A stretch of 26,611 bases of DNA, taken from positions 1 to 26,611 of the IMG/VR virus record IMGVR_UViG_3300020401_000076; one strand, written 5' to 3'. This DNA comes from a virus. The notes under the pieces were generated by a model, which did no database searches, was not told the DNA's origin, and was given only the letters and a program-made list of their open reading frames with translations. Both the position numbers and the translations under genes were made by a program. Shown one piece after another: positions 10,001-18,402 of this stretch (its first letter is position 1; every line of letters starts with the position of its first letter).

Positions 10001-11739
10001 CTAAAAAAGGAGAAGAACTAGACCTTGCTCTTAAAGGTATTTCTGAGTCTAAAGCTTTTATCGGATCAGAAGGAGAAGCAGTTGCAATAGGAGAAGATTT
10101 GTTTTTAAAAATAAGAGATGCTCTTGATTATGCTGCTGATCGTACATTTACTACCAGAATTGATAATAAATTTGTTAACGCATTTAAACATCCTGGATGG
10201 AAACCTTTAATACCTTTTATAAATACACCTTTGAATTTACAACAAACTTTGTTGAAAAATACCCCAATGGCAACCAAGCTAACAAACAATCCTTTATTGA
10301 AGGGAATGTTAGATACTCATAGAAAACAACTACAAAGTGCTGATCCATCTGTTGCTGCAAGAGCTAGAGGTACGACTAGAGTAGGTGGTGGTATATGGGC
10401 TACTGCTATTGGTTTAAGTTTGCTTGCTGGTGATAAATTTGCAAAGATTGCTTTAGTTGATGGTAATGATCCTGATTGGAAAGAAGATAAATTAAGAAAG
10501 TATGCTGGCGATATTGGATATGCTTTAAGATTTTTAATAACTAATCCACTAACAAAAGAGCCAGAACTTGGTCCAGATGGTCAACCTAAATACTATTTTT
10601 TTGATGTCGGTAGAATTGGTCTTGATCCAGTAAGTTCTATATTTAGGGCAGCAGGTTGGTGGGGTACTTATAGTAAATATTTAAGTGATGATGATCAAAA
10701 AAATGCAGCTTTAATAATGACAACTGCTTTGGCAAGAGATATTTTAAATATTCCGATGCTTGAAAACATACAAACACTTTTTGACATTATTGAAAATAGA
10801 CCTGATGCTTTACCAAACTTTATAGCAAACTATGGTAATTCTGCTCTTATACCTTTTGTATCTGCAAGAAGAGGTCTTTCAAAAAGAGAATATACAATTA
10901 TTGATCCAAGATCAGGTAAAAAGTTAAAAGGATTTTTTAAACATGATAAATCAATTCAAAAAGGTGATTATATAAAAGAAGAAGTTAGAACAACTTTTGA
11001 TGATGGAACTCCAATACCAGAGGATCACCCTGCGTATGGAACTTTAAAAAGACAAAAAGAAAAATTTCCTTTTGAATTTTTTACAAAGAAAGTAGTATTA
11101 AAAATGTTTAAAGAAATTGAAGCAAGTAATCCATTTAAAACAGATATACAACCAGAAAGACATTGGTTAACACATCAGTTTTTAGAATACCCAAAAAATC
11201 TTGGTCCTAACAGTGGTTTAAATCCTACTTATCATGGCACTTCTATGAATGATCCTGTTATAAGTTTAATGAGAAGAAGCAGATCAAAGATAAGTAAACC
11301 TTTAGCACATTTATTTAGAAAATCACCAGAAGGAGGTATTTTATTAAATTCAACTCAATATAGAACTTTTACAGATTTGATTGGATCAATTAAATTAAAT
11401 GAAAATGGTATTGAAAGTGAAAAAGGTAAAACTGTTTATCAGAGATTATATCCGTTAGCAACAAATAAAAACATTTTAAAATTACTTGATTTTATTGATG
11501 AAGGAGAAGTTGATGAAGATTTTACTATTGACACAACAGCTTTACTAACAGATAGAATAAACACATCAAAAGATTTAAGAAGTGTGTTAAACAAGGTAAT
11601 CAAACCATATATAGGTGCAGCAAAATTAAAACTGTTTCAGCTTGAAGATAATCAAGGAGGAGCTAAATCTTTACTACCTGCATACCTTAAAGAAAAAAGA
11701 AGACAAGGGTTGCAGATACAAAATCGTAATTTAAGGTAA
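7099..11739 (+). CDS. Internal virion protein (T7 gp16-like) with ADP-ribosyltransferase-like domain
   Basis: 1546 residues, the largest gene in the window, in the gp16 position; T7 gp16 has 1318. Residues about 328-515 resemble the ART-type domains found in phage polyvalent proteins: FYHGA with H333, 'YGDGFYVTEDLVTAAKYQ' with Y360, a GVVYKV strand, 'EGFGGLTHQGG' (475-485) and a closing IYFDPANSLEI. The third catalytic residue (Glu or Gln) is not evident, so activity is uncertain. Residues about 797-825 hold the 'LSNPATHVRNTIGT' segment that recurs in large phage ejection proteins. A glycine-rich apolar segment lies near 1090-1115. No N-terminal lytic transglycosylase is visible. The protein is likely ejected into the host with DNA. 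Confidence 0.82.
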   Translation: MTDSNLQNTVPEGAFGIGSKKTDDFTKNEELRNTGIQDIPNMLINALTKQSGGIVMPSQITEQAVTNFQEGVENVPLLGKKDEQTVRAGLAAGFDLTENAINFAGRAIGGLSGNKYTAKDFFDNEKLGVYIPEEDENSLSYNLTKLGVQYGIPYTAAFKFLGSIGLSNFVWKDVLAGGTTASVFFDTFDKNLSNYLVDTPLIGPVAKLLAAESEEESNVAKETIKKFIEGGVTAKIVNKTFDAALNPKKVADAFINVVDFFKKSPQTTKRLIFNLQQSKFNKFSNVRKYNSMDEVLRNGDDLVDVAPVTDDAVTKTSTRLELPDTRGQNEFYHGAASEINLVEGGEFGKAVENLYGDGFYVTEDLVTAAKYQKKNRVKGKKPTGVVYKVTEKQPVKFFDLDAPATPEKIDQLRNIFDVDAYDEVDIIDRALDNVGSNASIAQIYDEIKLISNANDLSANTTADLFSSFTEELQREGFGGLTHQGGKKAGKNKRLHQVRIYFDPANSLEINKVDLDQLGTVASDSELVTRKKIRSQKGKQKFQTTDTPVGFEGRNMNLFSDDPKEVAKIKAAYEQELNEYYPKYKNIVTDDMLIEDADDFLEQEVIQELKQFSDKYGFKLPVLMAASVRRISGLAENLSDGAKLLKTLPTGSEEAKILKSKLAIQTVNFYRLITGDSRAGTVVGRALRARQTAKAPNPVTGKTPGQITESNIQVKRAEEVKGGGSEVIRDIAKDIDDTFQNLGFTQDDLLKALEEDNFEGFADFASKLAAAHGDPFVLQKFVKESFAGKLLKISNEQFINGILSNPATHVRNTIGTMINVIKGPADLLAGSISREGLDPILFRRAMAEFAMFKQAQSDALKLAGQAFKDERNILDKSRMIVDSGNDPTQRFAIATIKKGLVPDLYNAFGTATRSPTRALLAEDEYNKQLSFRMFLKGSLVEDGLRRGLDGKALDDYVDTSFELGTSWIAKKGEELDLALKGISESKAFIGSEGEAVAIGEDLFLKIRDALDYAADRTFTTRIDNKFVNAFKHPGWKPLIPFINTPLNLQQTLLKNTPMATKLTNNPLLKGMLDTHRKQLQSADPSVAARARGTTRVGGGIWATAIGLSLLAGDKFAKIALVDGNDPDWKEDKLRKYAGDIGYALRFLITNPLTKEPELGPDGQPKYYFFDVGRIGLDPVSSIFRAAGWWGTYSKYLSDDDQKNAALIMTTALARDILNIPMLENIQTLFDIIENRPDALPNFIANYGNSALIPFVSARRGLSKREYTIIDPRSGKKLKGFFKHDKSIQKGDYIKEEVRTTFDDGTPIPEDHPAYGTLKRQKEKFPFEFFTKKVVLKMFKEIEASNPFKTDIQPERHWLTHQFLEYPKNLGPNSGLNPTYHGTSMNDPVISLMRRSRSKISKPLAHLFRKSPEGGILLNSTQYRTFTDLIGSIKLNENGIESEKGKTVYQRLYPLATNKNILKLLDFIDEGEVDEDFTIDTTALLTDRINTSKDLRSVLNKVIKPYIGAAKLKLFQLEDNQGGAKSLLPAYLKEKRRQGLQIQNRNLR

Positions 11740-11762
11740 ACTTACAATAACAAGGTAAAATC

Positions 11763-14033
11763 ATGGCTACTAACACTGCTGCAACTTTTACAAATTTATC
11801 TGGTAATAACACTGCTGGACCATTCAACATTTCTTTTCCCTATCTATCAGAAGCTGAAGTAGATGTTACTGTCGGTGGTTTTTTAAAAACTCTTGGCACT
11901 CATTATACTTTCACCAGTGCTTCACAAATAACATTTACCAGTGGTAATGAACCTGCTAATGGTGTTGCTATTAAGTTTCAAAGAAATACAAACATTAGTT
12001 CAAGGAAAGTAGATTTTGAAGATGGCAGTGTTTTAACAGAAATAGATTTAGATACTAATTCAAATCAATTAATACATGCACTACAGGAAATTACTGATGG
12101 GGTAATTAGCCAACCTACTGTGGCAACAAGCGATACATCTACTAGCGTTATTAATCCACCTGCAAATCCTTCTAATGGTGATCTTTGGTGGAATAACGAA
12201 GATGGTGACTTACATATTTATTACGATGATGGAAATTCTCAACAATGGGTTAGTGTTACGGGTGCTGGTTCTGGCTCTGGTTCAAGTACTGGTACTCAAT
12301 ATTATACCCCTAGTTTTACAAACGCTGTTAATAGACTTATAAATACAAGATTAGAAGATACTGTTAATGCCAATGATTTTGGTGCAAAAGGAGATGGAAC
12401 AACAGATGATACTGCTGCTTTACAAAATGCAATTAGTTATTGTATTGCAAGTGGTGGAAGAGAGCTTGTTATAAATGCTGGTGTTTATTTAATTACTACC
12501 GAAATTACAGCTACAATAGATGCACAATTAGAACAGTTACATATTAGGGGTGCTGGAAATGTAATATTAAAATGCGTACCAGCAGCAACTTTAACTGCTT
12601 TTCTAAATATTAGTATTACATCAAATCATTATGCTTCTGGCTACTCAACAGGCGCACCAAGATGTTCTATAAAAAATATTGAATTTGCTTATGCAAATGA
12701 AACAACAACAGCCTTAAGTTCTGCTTTAACTATTTCTGGCAGTAATATAACAGGTCTTCATACACAGATGTTTGTAATTGAAGACTGTCAATTTGTTCCT
12801 TGGACAAATACTTCTAACAGCACCTTATTTGATACGTTTTTTAGTATTGCCGTAGTAATAGATCAATTGCATGAAGTGTCATTTAGAAATTGTACTTTCT
12901 ATGGAGAACACGATCAAAATGCAGTAGGAACACTTGGTCAACAAGGTTATTTAGTATCCATAGTCAATGGAACACCAGATGCAAGCCATCATGTAACCGA
13001 TTACTATTTTGACTCTTGTACTTTTTTATATGGCATGATAGGGCTTTTTGCTGGCCCTTATGTACAGGGAATTAATGTAAATAATTGCACATTTATGCAA
13101 AGTCATTACGGTATTTATATAGAAGGTCAAATGGCAGGTGAAGATCCTACAGATTACCTATCAGGTGGATTGCGAGTTACAAATTCTGTATTTGATAACG
13201 AGATCAAACAATTAGAACCTAGTACCGCTACTGATACAATGAACTCTGATTATAATATATTTGTAAATGGTTATTTAGATATTAAATTAAGTAATAATTA
13301 TTTTTCATCTGGTAGAGATTTAGCGTCTAATCCTCCTGGAGCAAGAGTTAGGGGATGTATATACATTAACAACGGTGGAAGGTTTAATATAAATGGCAAT
13401 AATTTTGCTTCAAAAGGAAAAGGTGCTAACAATTCAGATATTTATCAATATTCAAATTATTATAATACAGCTATCACTATTGAAAACACTAATCTCTCTA
13501 GTACAAATGTAGATAGTCAAATACAAGCTAACAACTTTTATGATTTTGCAGGTAGTCGAGGTGCTGTTTATTTAGCTGCAAGCAGTAAAGAAATACAATG
13601 TTATCAGGAATTAAATGTTTTTCAAAAAAGTTCTGGCAGTGTAAATATTTTAAATCAAGGAACTAATAATATTACAACTTTAATAGGTGTAAGTGGTATA
13701 AATTCTGACTACAGAATTAAAAAAGATATAACAACTCAAACAGAATCAGGTATTAGTAAGGTTAAACAATTAAGACCAGTAAATTATAAATTTAAAGATA
13801 ATGTTGAATTAAATTTTATTGGGAAAGAAGACAACACTAATAGAGAAGGTTTTATAGCCCATGAAATTGCTGAAGTTATTCCTAGTGGAGTACAAGGAAA
13901 TAAAGATGCTTTAAATAAAATACAAACAATTAATGTTGACGCTGTACTATCAGTTTTAACAAAAGCATTGCAAGAAGCTATAAGTAAAATTGAAATATTA
14001 GAATCAGAGATAGCGTCTTTAAAGGATTCATAA
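11763..14033 (+). CDS. Tail fibre/tailspike: gp17 N-terminus, pectate-lyase helix, S74 chaperone
   Basis: 756 residues in modular order. Residues 1 to about 130 match the T7 gp17 N-terminal tail-attachment domain (FNISFPYLSEAEVDVTVGG, 'YTFTSASQITFTSG'). A low-complexity GAGSGSGSSTG hinge follows at about 167-178. 'VNANDFGAKGDGTTDDTAAL' at 201 marks the start of a pectate-lyase-3 type right-handed beta helix to about 610, a common fold of phage polysaccharide depolymerases. From S648 (SDYRIKKDI) to the end is a peptidase S74 intramolecular chaperone, which trimerises the spike and cuts itself off near that serine; it ends in a coiled coil. AAGGT at seven bases before the ATG is the ribosome-binding site. 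Likely binds or degrades host surface polysaccharide. Confidence 0.9.
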   Translation: MATNTAATFTNLSGNNTAGPFNISFPYLSEAEVDVTVGGFLKTLGTHYTFTSASQITFTSGNEPANGVAIKFQRNTNISSRKVDFEDGSVLTEIDLDTNSNQLIHALQEITDGVISQPTVATSDTSTSVINPPANPSNGDLWWNNEDGDLHIYYDDGNSQQWVSVTGAGSGSGSSTGTQYYTPSFTNAVNRLINTRLEDTVNANDFGAKGDGTTDDTAALQNAISYCIASGGRELVINAGVYLITTEITATIDAQLEQLHIRGAGNVILKCVPAATLTAFLNISITSNHYASGYSTGAPRCSIKNIEFAYANETTTALSSALTISGSNITGLHTQMFVIEDCQFVPWTNTSNSTLFDTFFSIAVVIDQLHEVSFRNCTFYGEHDQNAVGTLGQQGYLVSIVNGTPDASHHVTDYYFDSCTFLYGMIGLFAGPYVQGINVNNCTFMQSHYGIYIEGQMAGEDPTDYLSGGLRVTNSVFDNEIKQLEPSTATDTMNSDYNIFVNGYLDIKLSNNYFSSGRDLASNPPGARVRGCIYINNGGRFNINGNNFASKGKGANNSDIYQYSNYYNTAITIENTNLSSTNVDSQIQANNFYDFAGSRGAVYLAASSKEIQCYQELNVFQKSSGSVNILNQGTNNITTLIGVSGINSDYRIKKDITTQTESGISKVKQLRPVNYKFKDNVELNFIGKEDNTNREGFIAHEIAEVIPSGVQGNKDALNKIQTINVDAVLSVLTKALQEAISKIEILESEIASLKDS

Positions 14034-14072
14034 TAAGATGGAAGCATTACATAAAATACAGAACTTATAACA

Positions 14073-16727
14073 ATGGCTGCTTTCGATTTTCCAAATAATC
14101 CAAATACTAATGATACTTATAGTGCTAATGGCATTTCATATGTTTACAATGGTAATGTTTGGAAAAGAGTTGGTAGTGGTGATATAGCTACCATTACAAA
14201 TGCAATAATCAATAGTGACCTTGATGGTAAAGGTGAATTATTAGTTGGAGATGGAGTGGGCGATCCTACGGCTTTACCTGTAGGTCAAGATGGTTATATA
14301 TTAAAAGCTAATAGCAGTACTGCAACAGGTCTTGAATGGGTGCTTGCTAGTAGTGCGAATGCTCCTATTAGTGGTACTGAACAAGTTAATTGGGATGTTG
14401 ATCATAACTGGTACGACATAGACGGTGTTGATACTTTAAATGTTCGCCTAATAAAATTTATAGGTGCTTCACAAGCGGGTTCACCTACAGGAACTGGTCC
14501 TCGTCTTACTAATACAAATTCACAAGAGTTAAAATTAGCTTTTCCTTACAATGGGGGAGCAAATTATTCGACAACAATTCTTTTTGCCGGACCTGCTGGT
14601 GAAACTCATTTCTTTAGTCCACTAAGAATTTCAGATACTGTAGATGTAAAATCTATTGCTAATACTTACGTTGGTTCTGGTGGTTATTTAGGATTTTACG
14701 TCCAAGTCGATACTAAAACTCCATACAACAGATATGGAAATACAGGATCAAGTTCTAGTTTTCAATTTAAAGACTATAAATCAAGAGGTTTAAATATACC
14801 AAATGTTCCTACAAAATTAGGAGAGTGGAAAGACGCTCCTGCTTTTCATGCAGTTCCTGGTATTACATATAGATTTGATCAAACTGATACTAGTAACCTT
14901 ACATATACTTTAGGATTTTTTACAGATGAAGCTAGAACTAACCCTTATACGACAGGCGTAACTACTGTTGGAGCTGCTGGTAGTTCTAACGTTGCTTATA
15001 CCGAAATAACTTTTACCGAATCAACTCCACAAATCTTATATTACGGTGCTACGAATACACAAGCGTCATTTGATTATATGGGTAATATAGTCATAACAAA
15101 CACTGGTATTACTGGTGCTAGCAGTGGTGGTGGTGGTGGTGGTGGACTTAATAATGTTGTAGAAGATCTTACACCAGAACTGGGTGGCAACTTAAATGGT
15201 CTACAAAAAGGAATTAATAATATAAGCAGTTTAAGTATTTCAGACGGTAATACTGGTACTTATGGTCAAATAAGCTTTCTCGGTTTTGGTGCTGGTACTG
15301 GACCCAGAATTAGACACACCAATACTGGTGATGTAGCTATTAATAGAGTCTATGGAGGAGGTGGAAGTTATTATGATACTTTTGTCTTTGGACCTCATAG
15401 CGGACCTAATACCAGCACTGTTCCTTTCGTATGTACAGATAGTATTTATAGTAATGGTTTTGTCAATCCTCATACAACACTTAAACAATATTATGTCACT
15501 GTTGCCGTTAGAACCAGTGCGCATAGATATTATCAATCAGGAACAACTGCTGCTGGATATGTAATACAAGATTTTGCTAATAAAGGTTTTAACACAAGTG
15601 GAAACCCTACTCCATTAGGTTCAGCAATCGAAGCACCATTTTTATATTTTGTTCCTGGAACAACGTATAGATTTGATCAGTCTCAGAGTACTAATGCTGG
15701 TCATCAAATAGCTTTTTATTTAGAGGCTAATAAAACCACACAATATACTACAGGTGTAACTACTGTTGGTACAGCAGGGCAAGCAGGTGCATACACTGAA
15801 ATAACAGTAACAGATACAACCCCAATAGTTTTACATTATCAGTGTGTAAATCATAGTTACATGGGGAATTGTGTAACTACTAATTCAAATGTTGTTAATT
15901 ACAATGATCTAACTAATAAACCAACATTATTTGATGGTTCCGCTTTAGACGCTGCAAACTTAAATGCTGGAACAATACCAGACGCTAGATTTCCAGCTAC
16001 TTTACCTGCTATTAGTGGTGCTAACTTAACCAACCTACCTGCTGCAAATCTCAGCAATTTAAATGCTAATAACTTAACAAGTGGAACAGTACCAGATGAT
16101 CGATTCCCTGCAACTTTACCAGCAGCTTCAGCAGCAAACTTAACATCAATTCCAGCAGCTAACCTAACTGGAACTTTACCAGCACTTAACGGAGCAGCAT
16201 TAACTGACTTAAACGGAGATAATATAGGTTCTGGAACAATAGCAGCAGCCAGAGTTGCCACATTGAATCAAGATACAACAGGATCAGCAGCAACACTCAC
16301 TACCCCAAGAGCTATAAATGGTGTTAACTTTGATGGTTCTGCTGATATAACTGTAACTGACTCAACAAAACTACCACTTGCAGGCGGTACATTAACAGGG
16401 ACAATAATTGTTGAAGACGCTATTAATGAAAATGTATATTCAATTACTGATGGTTCTAGCGTAGATTTAGACCCAGATAATGGGATGATACAGACCTGGA
16501 CTTTAGGAGCAGATAGAACAGCGACTAGCAGCTTAACATCGGGTCAATCAATGCTGCTTAAAGTTACAACATCAGGCTCTAATACTTACAGTCTTACATT
16601 TCCAAACGGTACAAAATTTGTAGGTGGTACGACACCAACAATTAGCTCTTCAGAAGAAACAATGCTAGAAATTTTTTATATAGGTTCAACTTTATATGTA
16701 GCAAATGTAGGAGATTTTGAAACATGA
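14073..16727 (+). CDS. Large fibre-like structural protein with two cupredoxin-like domains
   Basis: 884 residues. The N-terminus (FDFPNNPNTNDTYSANGISY) is a small module that recurs at the start of cyanophage fibre proteins. Two related domains at about 206-345 and 472-608 share 'PG-TYRFDQ', 'YTTGVTTVG' and 'YTEIT' motifs. The second ends in YQCVNHSYMG, giving H544, C591, H594 and M597, the four ligands expected for a type 1 copper site; the first lacks them. A seven-glycine linker (about 352) separates them. Residues about 625-735 carry tandem repeats (GTIPDARFPATLPA..., GTVPDDRFPATLPA...) of the kind that form fibre shafts, followed by a beta-rich tip. Its stop overlaps the next start (ATGA). 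No chaperone domain is seen. Confidence 0.75.
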   Translation: MAAFDFPNNPNTNDTYSANGISYVYNGNVWKRVGSGDIATITNAIINSDLDGKGELLVGDGVGDPTALPVGQDGYILKANSSTATGLEWVLASSANAPISGTEQVNWDVDHNWYDIDGVDTLNVRLIKFIGASQAGSPTGTGPRLTNTNSQELKLAFPYNGGANYSTTILFAGPAGETHFFSPLRISDTVDVKSIANTYVGSGGYLGFYVQVDTKTPYNRYGNTGSSSSFQFKDYKSRGLNIPNVPTKLGEWKDAPAFHAVPGITYRFDQTDTSNLTYTLGFFTDEARTNPYTTGVTTVGAAGSSNVAYTEITFTESTPQILYYGATNTQASFDYMGNIVITNTGITGASSGGGGGGGLNNVVEDLTPELGGNLNGLQKGINNISSLSISDGNTGTYGQISFLGFGAGTGPRIRHTNTGDVAINRVYGGGGSYYDTFVFGPHSGPNTSTVPFVCTDSIYSNGFVNPHTTLKQYYVTVAVRTSAHRYYQSGTTAAGYVIQDFANKGFNTSGNPTPLGSAIEAPFLYFVPGTTYRFDQSQSTNAGHQIAFYLEANKTTQYTTGVTTVGTAGQAGAYTEITVTDTTPIVLHYQCVNHSYMGNCVTTNSNVVNYNDLTNKPTLFDGSALDAANLNAGTIPDARFPATLPAISGANLTNLPAANLSNLNANNLTSGTVPDDRFPATLPAASAANLTSIPAANLTGTLPALNGAALTDLNGDNIGSGTIAAARVATLNQDTTGSAATLTTPRAINGVNFDGSADITVTDSTKLPLAGGTLTGTIIVEDAINENVYSITDGSSVDLDPDNGMIQTWTLGADRTATSSLTSGQSMLLKVTTSGSNTYSLTFPNGTKFVGGTTPTISSSEETMLEIFYIGSTLYVANVGDFET

Positions 16728-17593
16728 GGGCGCACCGTCTTCGTGCTGCCGCTGGCAATGCTTCGAGTGGAGGTGGTGGCAGTATTGTTACTACTAATTT
16801 ACGCCGACATTATGATTTCGGTGATACAAATTGTTACAACACTTCAGTAAGTAATACGGCTGTAACTGATTTATCTGGCAACAGTAGAGATGCTGCGTGG
16901 TCTGCTGGACCTATATTTAATTCAGCCAATGGTGGTTATATACAAATGGGATCTGGATCAGCTTCACAATTAAAATCAAATTCAAAGGTAGGTGCTTTGT
17001 CAAGAGTTGTAGGTACTGGAGCTTACACTATAGAATTTTGGCTTAATGCTTATACTCCAAATAATACTAGTCATGTTGGTAATTGGTATAATGATATGCC
17101 AACAAATATAGTATTTAGCCCGCAATTTGTTTTTACATATTATGGATTTAGAGCACTACGGCAAAATGCATATAATTGGAGTGGTTGGGGTCATTATGGT
17201 TCGCAGAACTATTATTCCTATAATTTTACTACGGGTACTGTAACACCATCATATGGTGCTCAAGTTTATGATGGTAGTAATTCTAGCTATCCCCAACCTA
17301 CTTTTGTTTCAGGGGCTTATAGTACAAACGGTTATCAAGGTTGGGAGCATATTGTACTAACTAGATCTGGCACGAGTACTAACGGATTGAAGTTTTATAG
17401 AAACAATACTCTTGAGTTTACTGGCACTAGCACAATAAATTATGCAGCACCAGCTTCAGCAGCGGGTGATCTTGATTATGGCAACGCACCCTCAAGCAGA
17501 TTTGCAGTATTAAGAGAATATACATATGGATTTACCGCAACAGATGTGGCACAAAATTATAATGCACAAAAAGCTCGTTTCGGGCTTTCGTAG
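16724..17593 (+). CDS. LamG/concanavalin-like lectin protein, probable fibre accessory
   Basis: 289 residues, translationally coupled to the preceding fibre gene by an ATGA overlap. After a short basic and Gly/Ser-rich head (MRAHRLRAAAGNASSGGGG), residues about 25-289 look like one LamG-type jelly-roll domain: 'RHYDFGD' at the start, 'DLSGNSRDA', 'YTIEFWLNAYTP', 'WEHIVLTRSG...LKFYRNNTLEFTG' and the ending 'FAVLREYTYGFTATDVAQNYNAQKARFG'. Such domains bind sugars in many phage tail proteins. The composition is rich in Asn, Tyr, Ser and Gly, as in surface-exposed adhesins. Probably a second receptor-binding component; its attachment site cannot be seen from sequence. Confidence 0.72.
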   Translation: MRAHRLRAAAGNASSGGGGSIVTTNLRRHYDFGDTNCYNTSVSNTAVTDLSGNSRDAAWSAGPIFNSANGGYIQMGSGSASQLKSNSKVGALSRVVGTGAYTIEFWLNAYTPNNTSHVGNWYNDMPTNIVFSPQFVFTYYGFRALRQNAYNWSGWGHYGSQNYYSYNFTTGTVTPSYGAQVYDGSNSSYPQPTFVSGAYSTNGYQGWEHIVLTRSGTSTNGLKFYRNNTLEFTGTSTINYAAPASAAGDLDYGNAPSSRFAVLREYTYGFTATDVAQNYNAQKARFGLS

Positions 17594-17606
17594 CTAAACT
17601 ATTATT

Positions 17607-18041
17607 ATGAACTATGCAATCATTAATGGTACTACTGTAACAAGCACTGGTACTATTCAAAAATTATTTCCTTCTACTATCTTCCCTGCTACTGGTCCTA
17701 ATGCAGATTTCTTAACAGCAAATAGTGTTGTTGAATTAGTAGAAACTCTTAGCTATACGACACCAACACAAAAGCTTACTTCAGTTGATCCATATGTGCA
17801 AAGTGGTAAGGCATATAATGTGAAGGTGGAATCTACTACAACAGAAGAACAAGCTGCATTAACTTCTCAAAAATGGGAAGAAGTTAGAAACCAAAGAAAT
17901 ACAATACTACAAGCAACAGATTGGATGGCCTCTAGCGATCTTACCTTGTCAGATGCTTGGAAAAATTATAGACAAGCCTTAAGAGATGTACCGACACAAT
18001 CTGATCCATTTAATATTACTTGGCCTACTTCACCTAGTTAA
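17607..18041 (+). CDS. Phage tail assembly chaperone-like protein
   Basis: 144 residues. The C-terminal third contains the recognisable pattern RNTILQATDWMAS...WKNYRQALRDVPTQ...FNITWPTSP, which matches the C-terminal domain of tail-fibre assembly chaperone families (Phage_tail_APC type, 'R..LL..TDW....L....W..YRQALRD.P.Q....N..WP..P'). The N-terminal part is beta-rich and has no recognised domain. It follows the lectin gene by 13 bases; the leader (aaactattatt) has no Shine-Dalgarno sequence. Position after three fibre genes fits a role in folding or attaching fibres. Confidence 0.7.
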   Translation: MNYAIINGTTVTSTGTIQKLFPSTIFPATGPNADFLTANSVVELVETLSYTTPTQKLTSVDPYVQSGKAYNVKVESTTTEEQAALTSQKWEEVRNQRNTILQATDWMASSDLTLSDAWKNYRQALRDVPTQSDPFNITWPTSPS

Positions 18042-18057
18042 AATTTAAATAAAACTT

Positions 18058-18228
18058 ATGGCACGAAAAACTAACGAAGAGCTAAGTCAAGAACTCTTAG
18101 CAATCGAAAAAAGATACAATGAAAATGTGCAAGAGCAAAGACAATTACAAGATAGAGCTATTGCTATAAATGCAACTTTACAAGACAGAGCGGAGGCAGA
18201 AACCGAAAAAAAGTCTATTGCGAAATAA
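18058..18228 (+). CDS. Short coiled-coil protein, zero-frame product of a likely frameshift pair
   Basis: 56 residues, starting MARKTNEELSQELLAIEKRY and continuing with many Glu, Gln and Leu, so one long amphipathic or coiled-coil helix. It follows the chaperone-like gene by 16 bases with an AT-rich leader lacking a Shine-Dalgarno sequence. Three codons before the end the reading frame contains GAA AAA AAG, a perfect A_AAA_AAG slippery heptamer in the correct phase, with GGAGG exactly ten bases upstream. A -1 slip would fuse the helix to the zinc finger encoded next. Function of the short form is unknown; it may oligomerise with the long form. Confidence 0.65.
   Translation: MARKTNEELSQELLAIEKRYNENVQEQRQLQDRAIAINATLQDRAEAETEKKSIAK
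18192..18213 (+). promoter_or_regulatory. Putative programmed -1 ribosomal frameshift site (dnaX type)
   Basis: GGAGG at 18192-18196 lies ten bases before A_AAA_AAG at 18207-18213. The heptamer is in the right phase with respect to the upstream ORF (codons GAA AAA AAG). This is the arrangement of the E. coli dnaX signal, where an internal Shine-Dalgarno sequence about ten bases upstream stimulates slipping at the same heptamer. The zero-frame stop comes 12 bases after the heptamer. Only a weak downstream hairpin is visible (GCAG 18236-18239 with CTGC 18248-18251). A homopolymer sequencing error is the main alternative. Confidence 0.6.
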
Positions 18229-18344
18229 TAGAAAAGCAGTGTAAATGCTGCGGTAAAATGTTTTCTACTACCGAACAACGTAGAAAATATTGTTCTAATG
18301 CTTGCAAAACAAAGTTTTATCGCAGAAAAAAAGCTACTTTATAG
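18213..18344 (+). CDS. Zinc-finger extension read in the -1 frame (no start codon of its own)
   Basis: In the -1 frame the sequence reads VYCEIIEKQCKCCGKMFSTT followed by EQRRKYCSNACKTKFYRRKK, 43 residues to the TAG at 18342-18344. The C-x2-C-G-K-x-F ... YCS-x2-C-K-x3-YRR pattern is a common small zinc finger in phage and bacterial proteins. The -1 frame is open only from 18156, and it has no ATG, GTG or TTG before the first CxxC; the only ATG (18258) would delete half of the zinc site. Production by frameshifting from the upstream ORF, giving about 95 residues, explains this best. A pseudogene or a missing base in the A7 run is possible. Confidence 0.55.
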   Translation, partial: VYCEIIEKQCKCCGKMFSTTEQRRKYCSNACKTKFYRRKKATL

Positions 18345-18373
18345 CTGTCATTTGTCTCACTAGTACTCCAAAT

Positions 18374-18402
18374 GTGACGTATGGAATAGTGATAGCTATA
18401 AT
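18374..18402 (+). promoter_or_regulatory. Candidate sigma70-type promoter
   Basis: GTGACG at 18374-18379 (four of six to TTGACA) and a perfect TATAAT at 18397-18402 are separated by 17 bases. The -10 box lies 28 bases before the ATG of the small membrane protein gene. It would transcribe the three-gene membrane block 18431-19869. In a T7-like late region most transcription is expected from a phage polymerase, so a host-type promoter here would be notable. Confidence 0.4.

Noticed and set aside
15240-16261. Long open frames on the minus strand inside the fibre gene (98 and 120 codons) and one on the plus strand (70 codons)
   Set aside because: They are shadows of a repetitive Thr/Ala/Asn-rich gene, with low-complexity products and no ribosome-binding sites.
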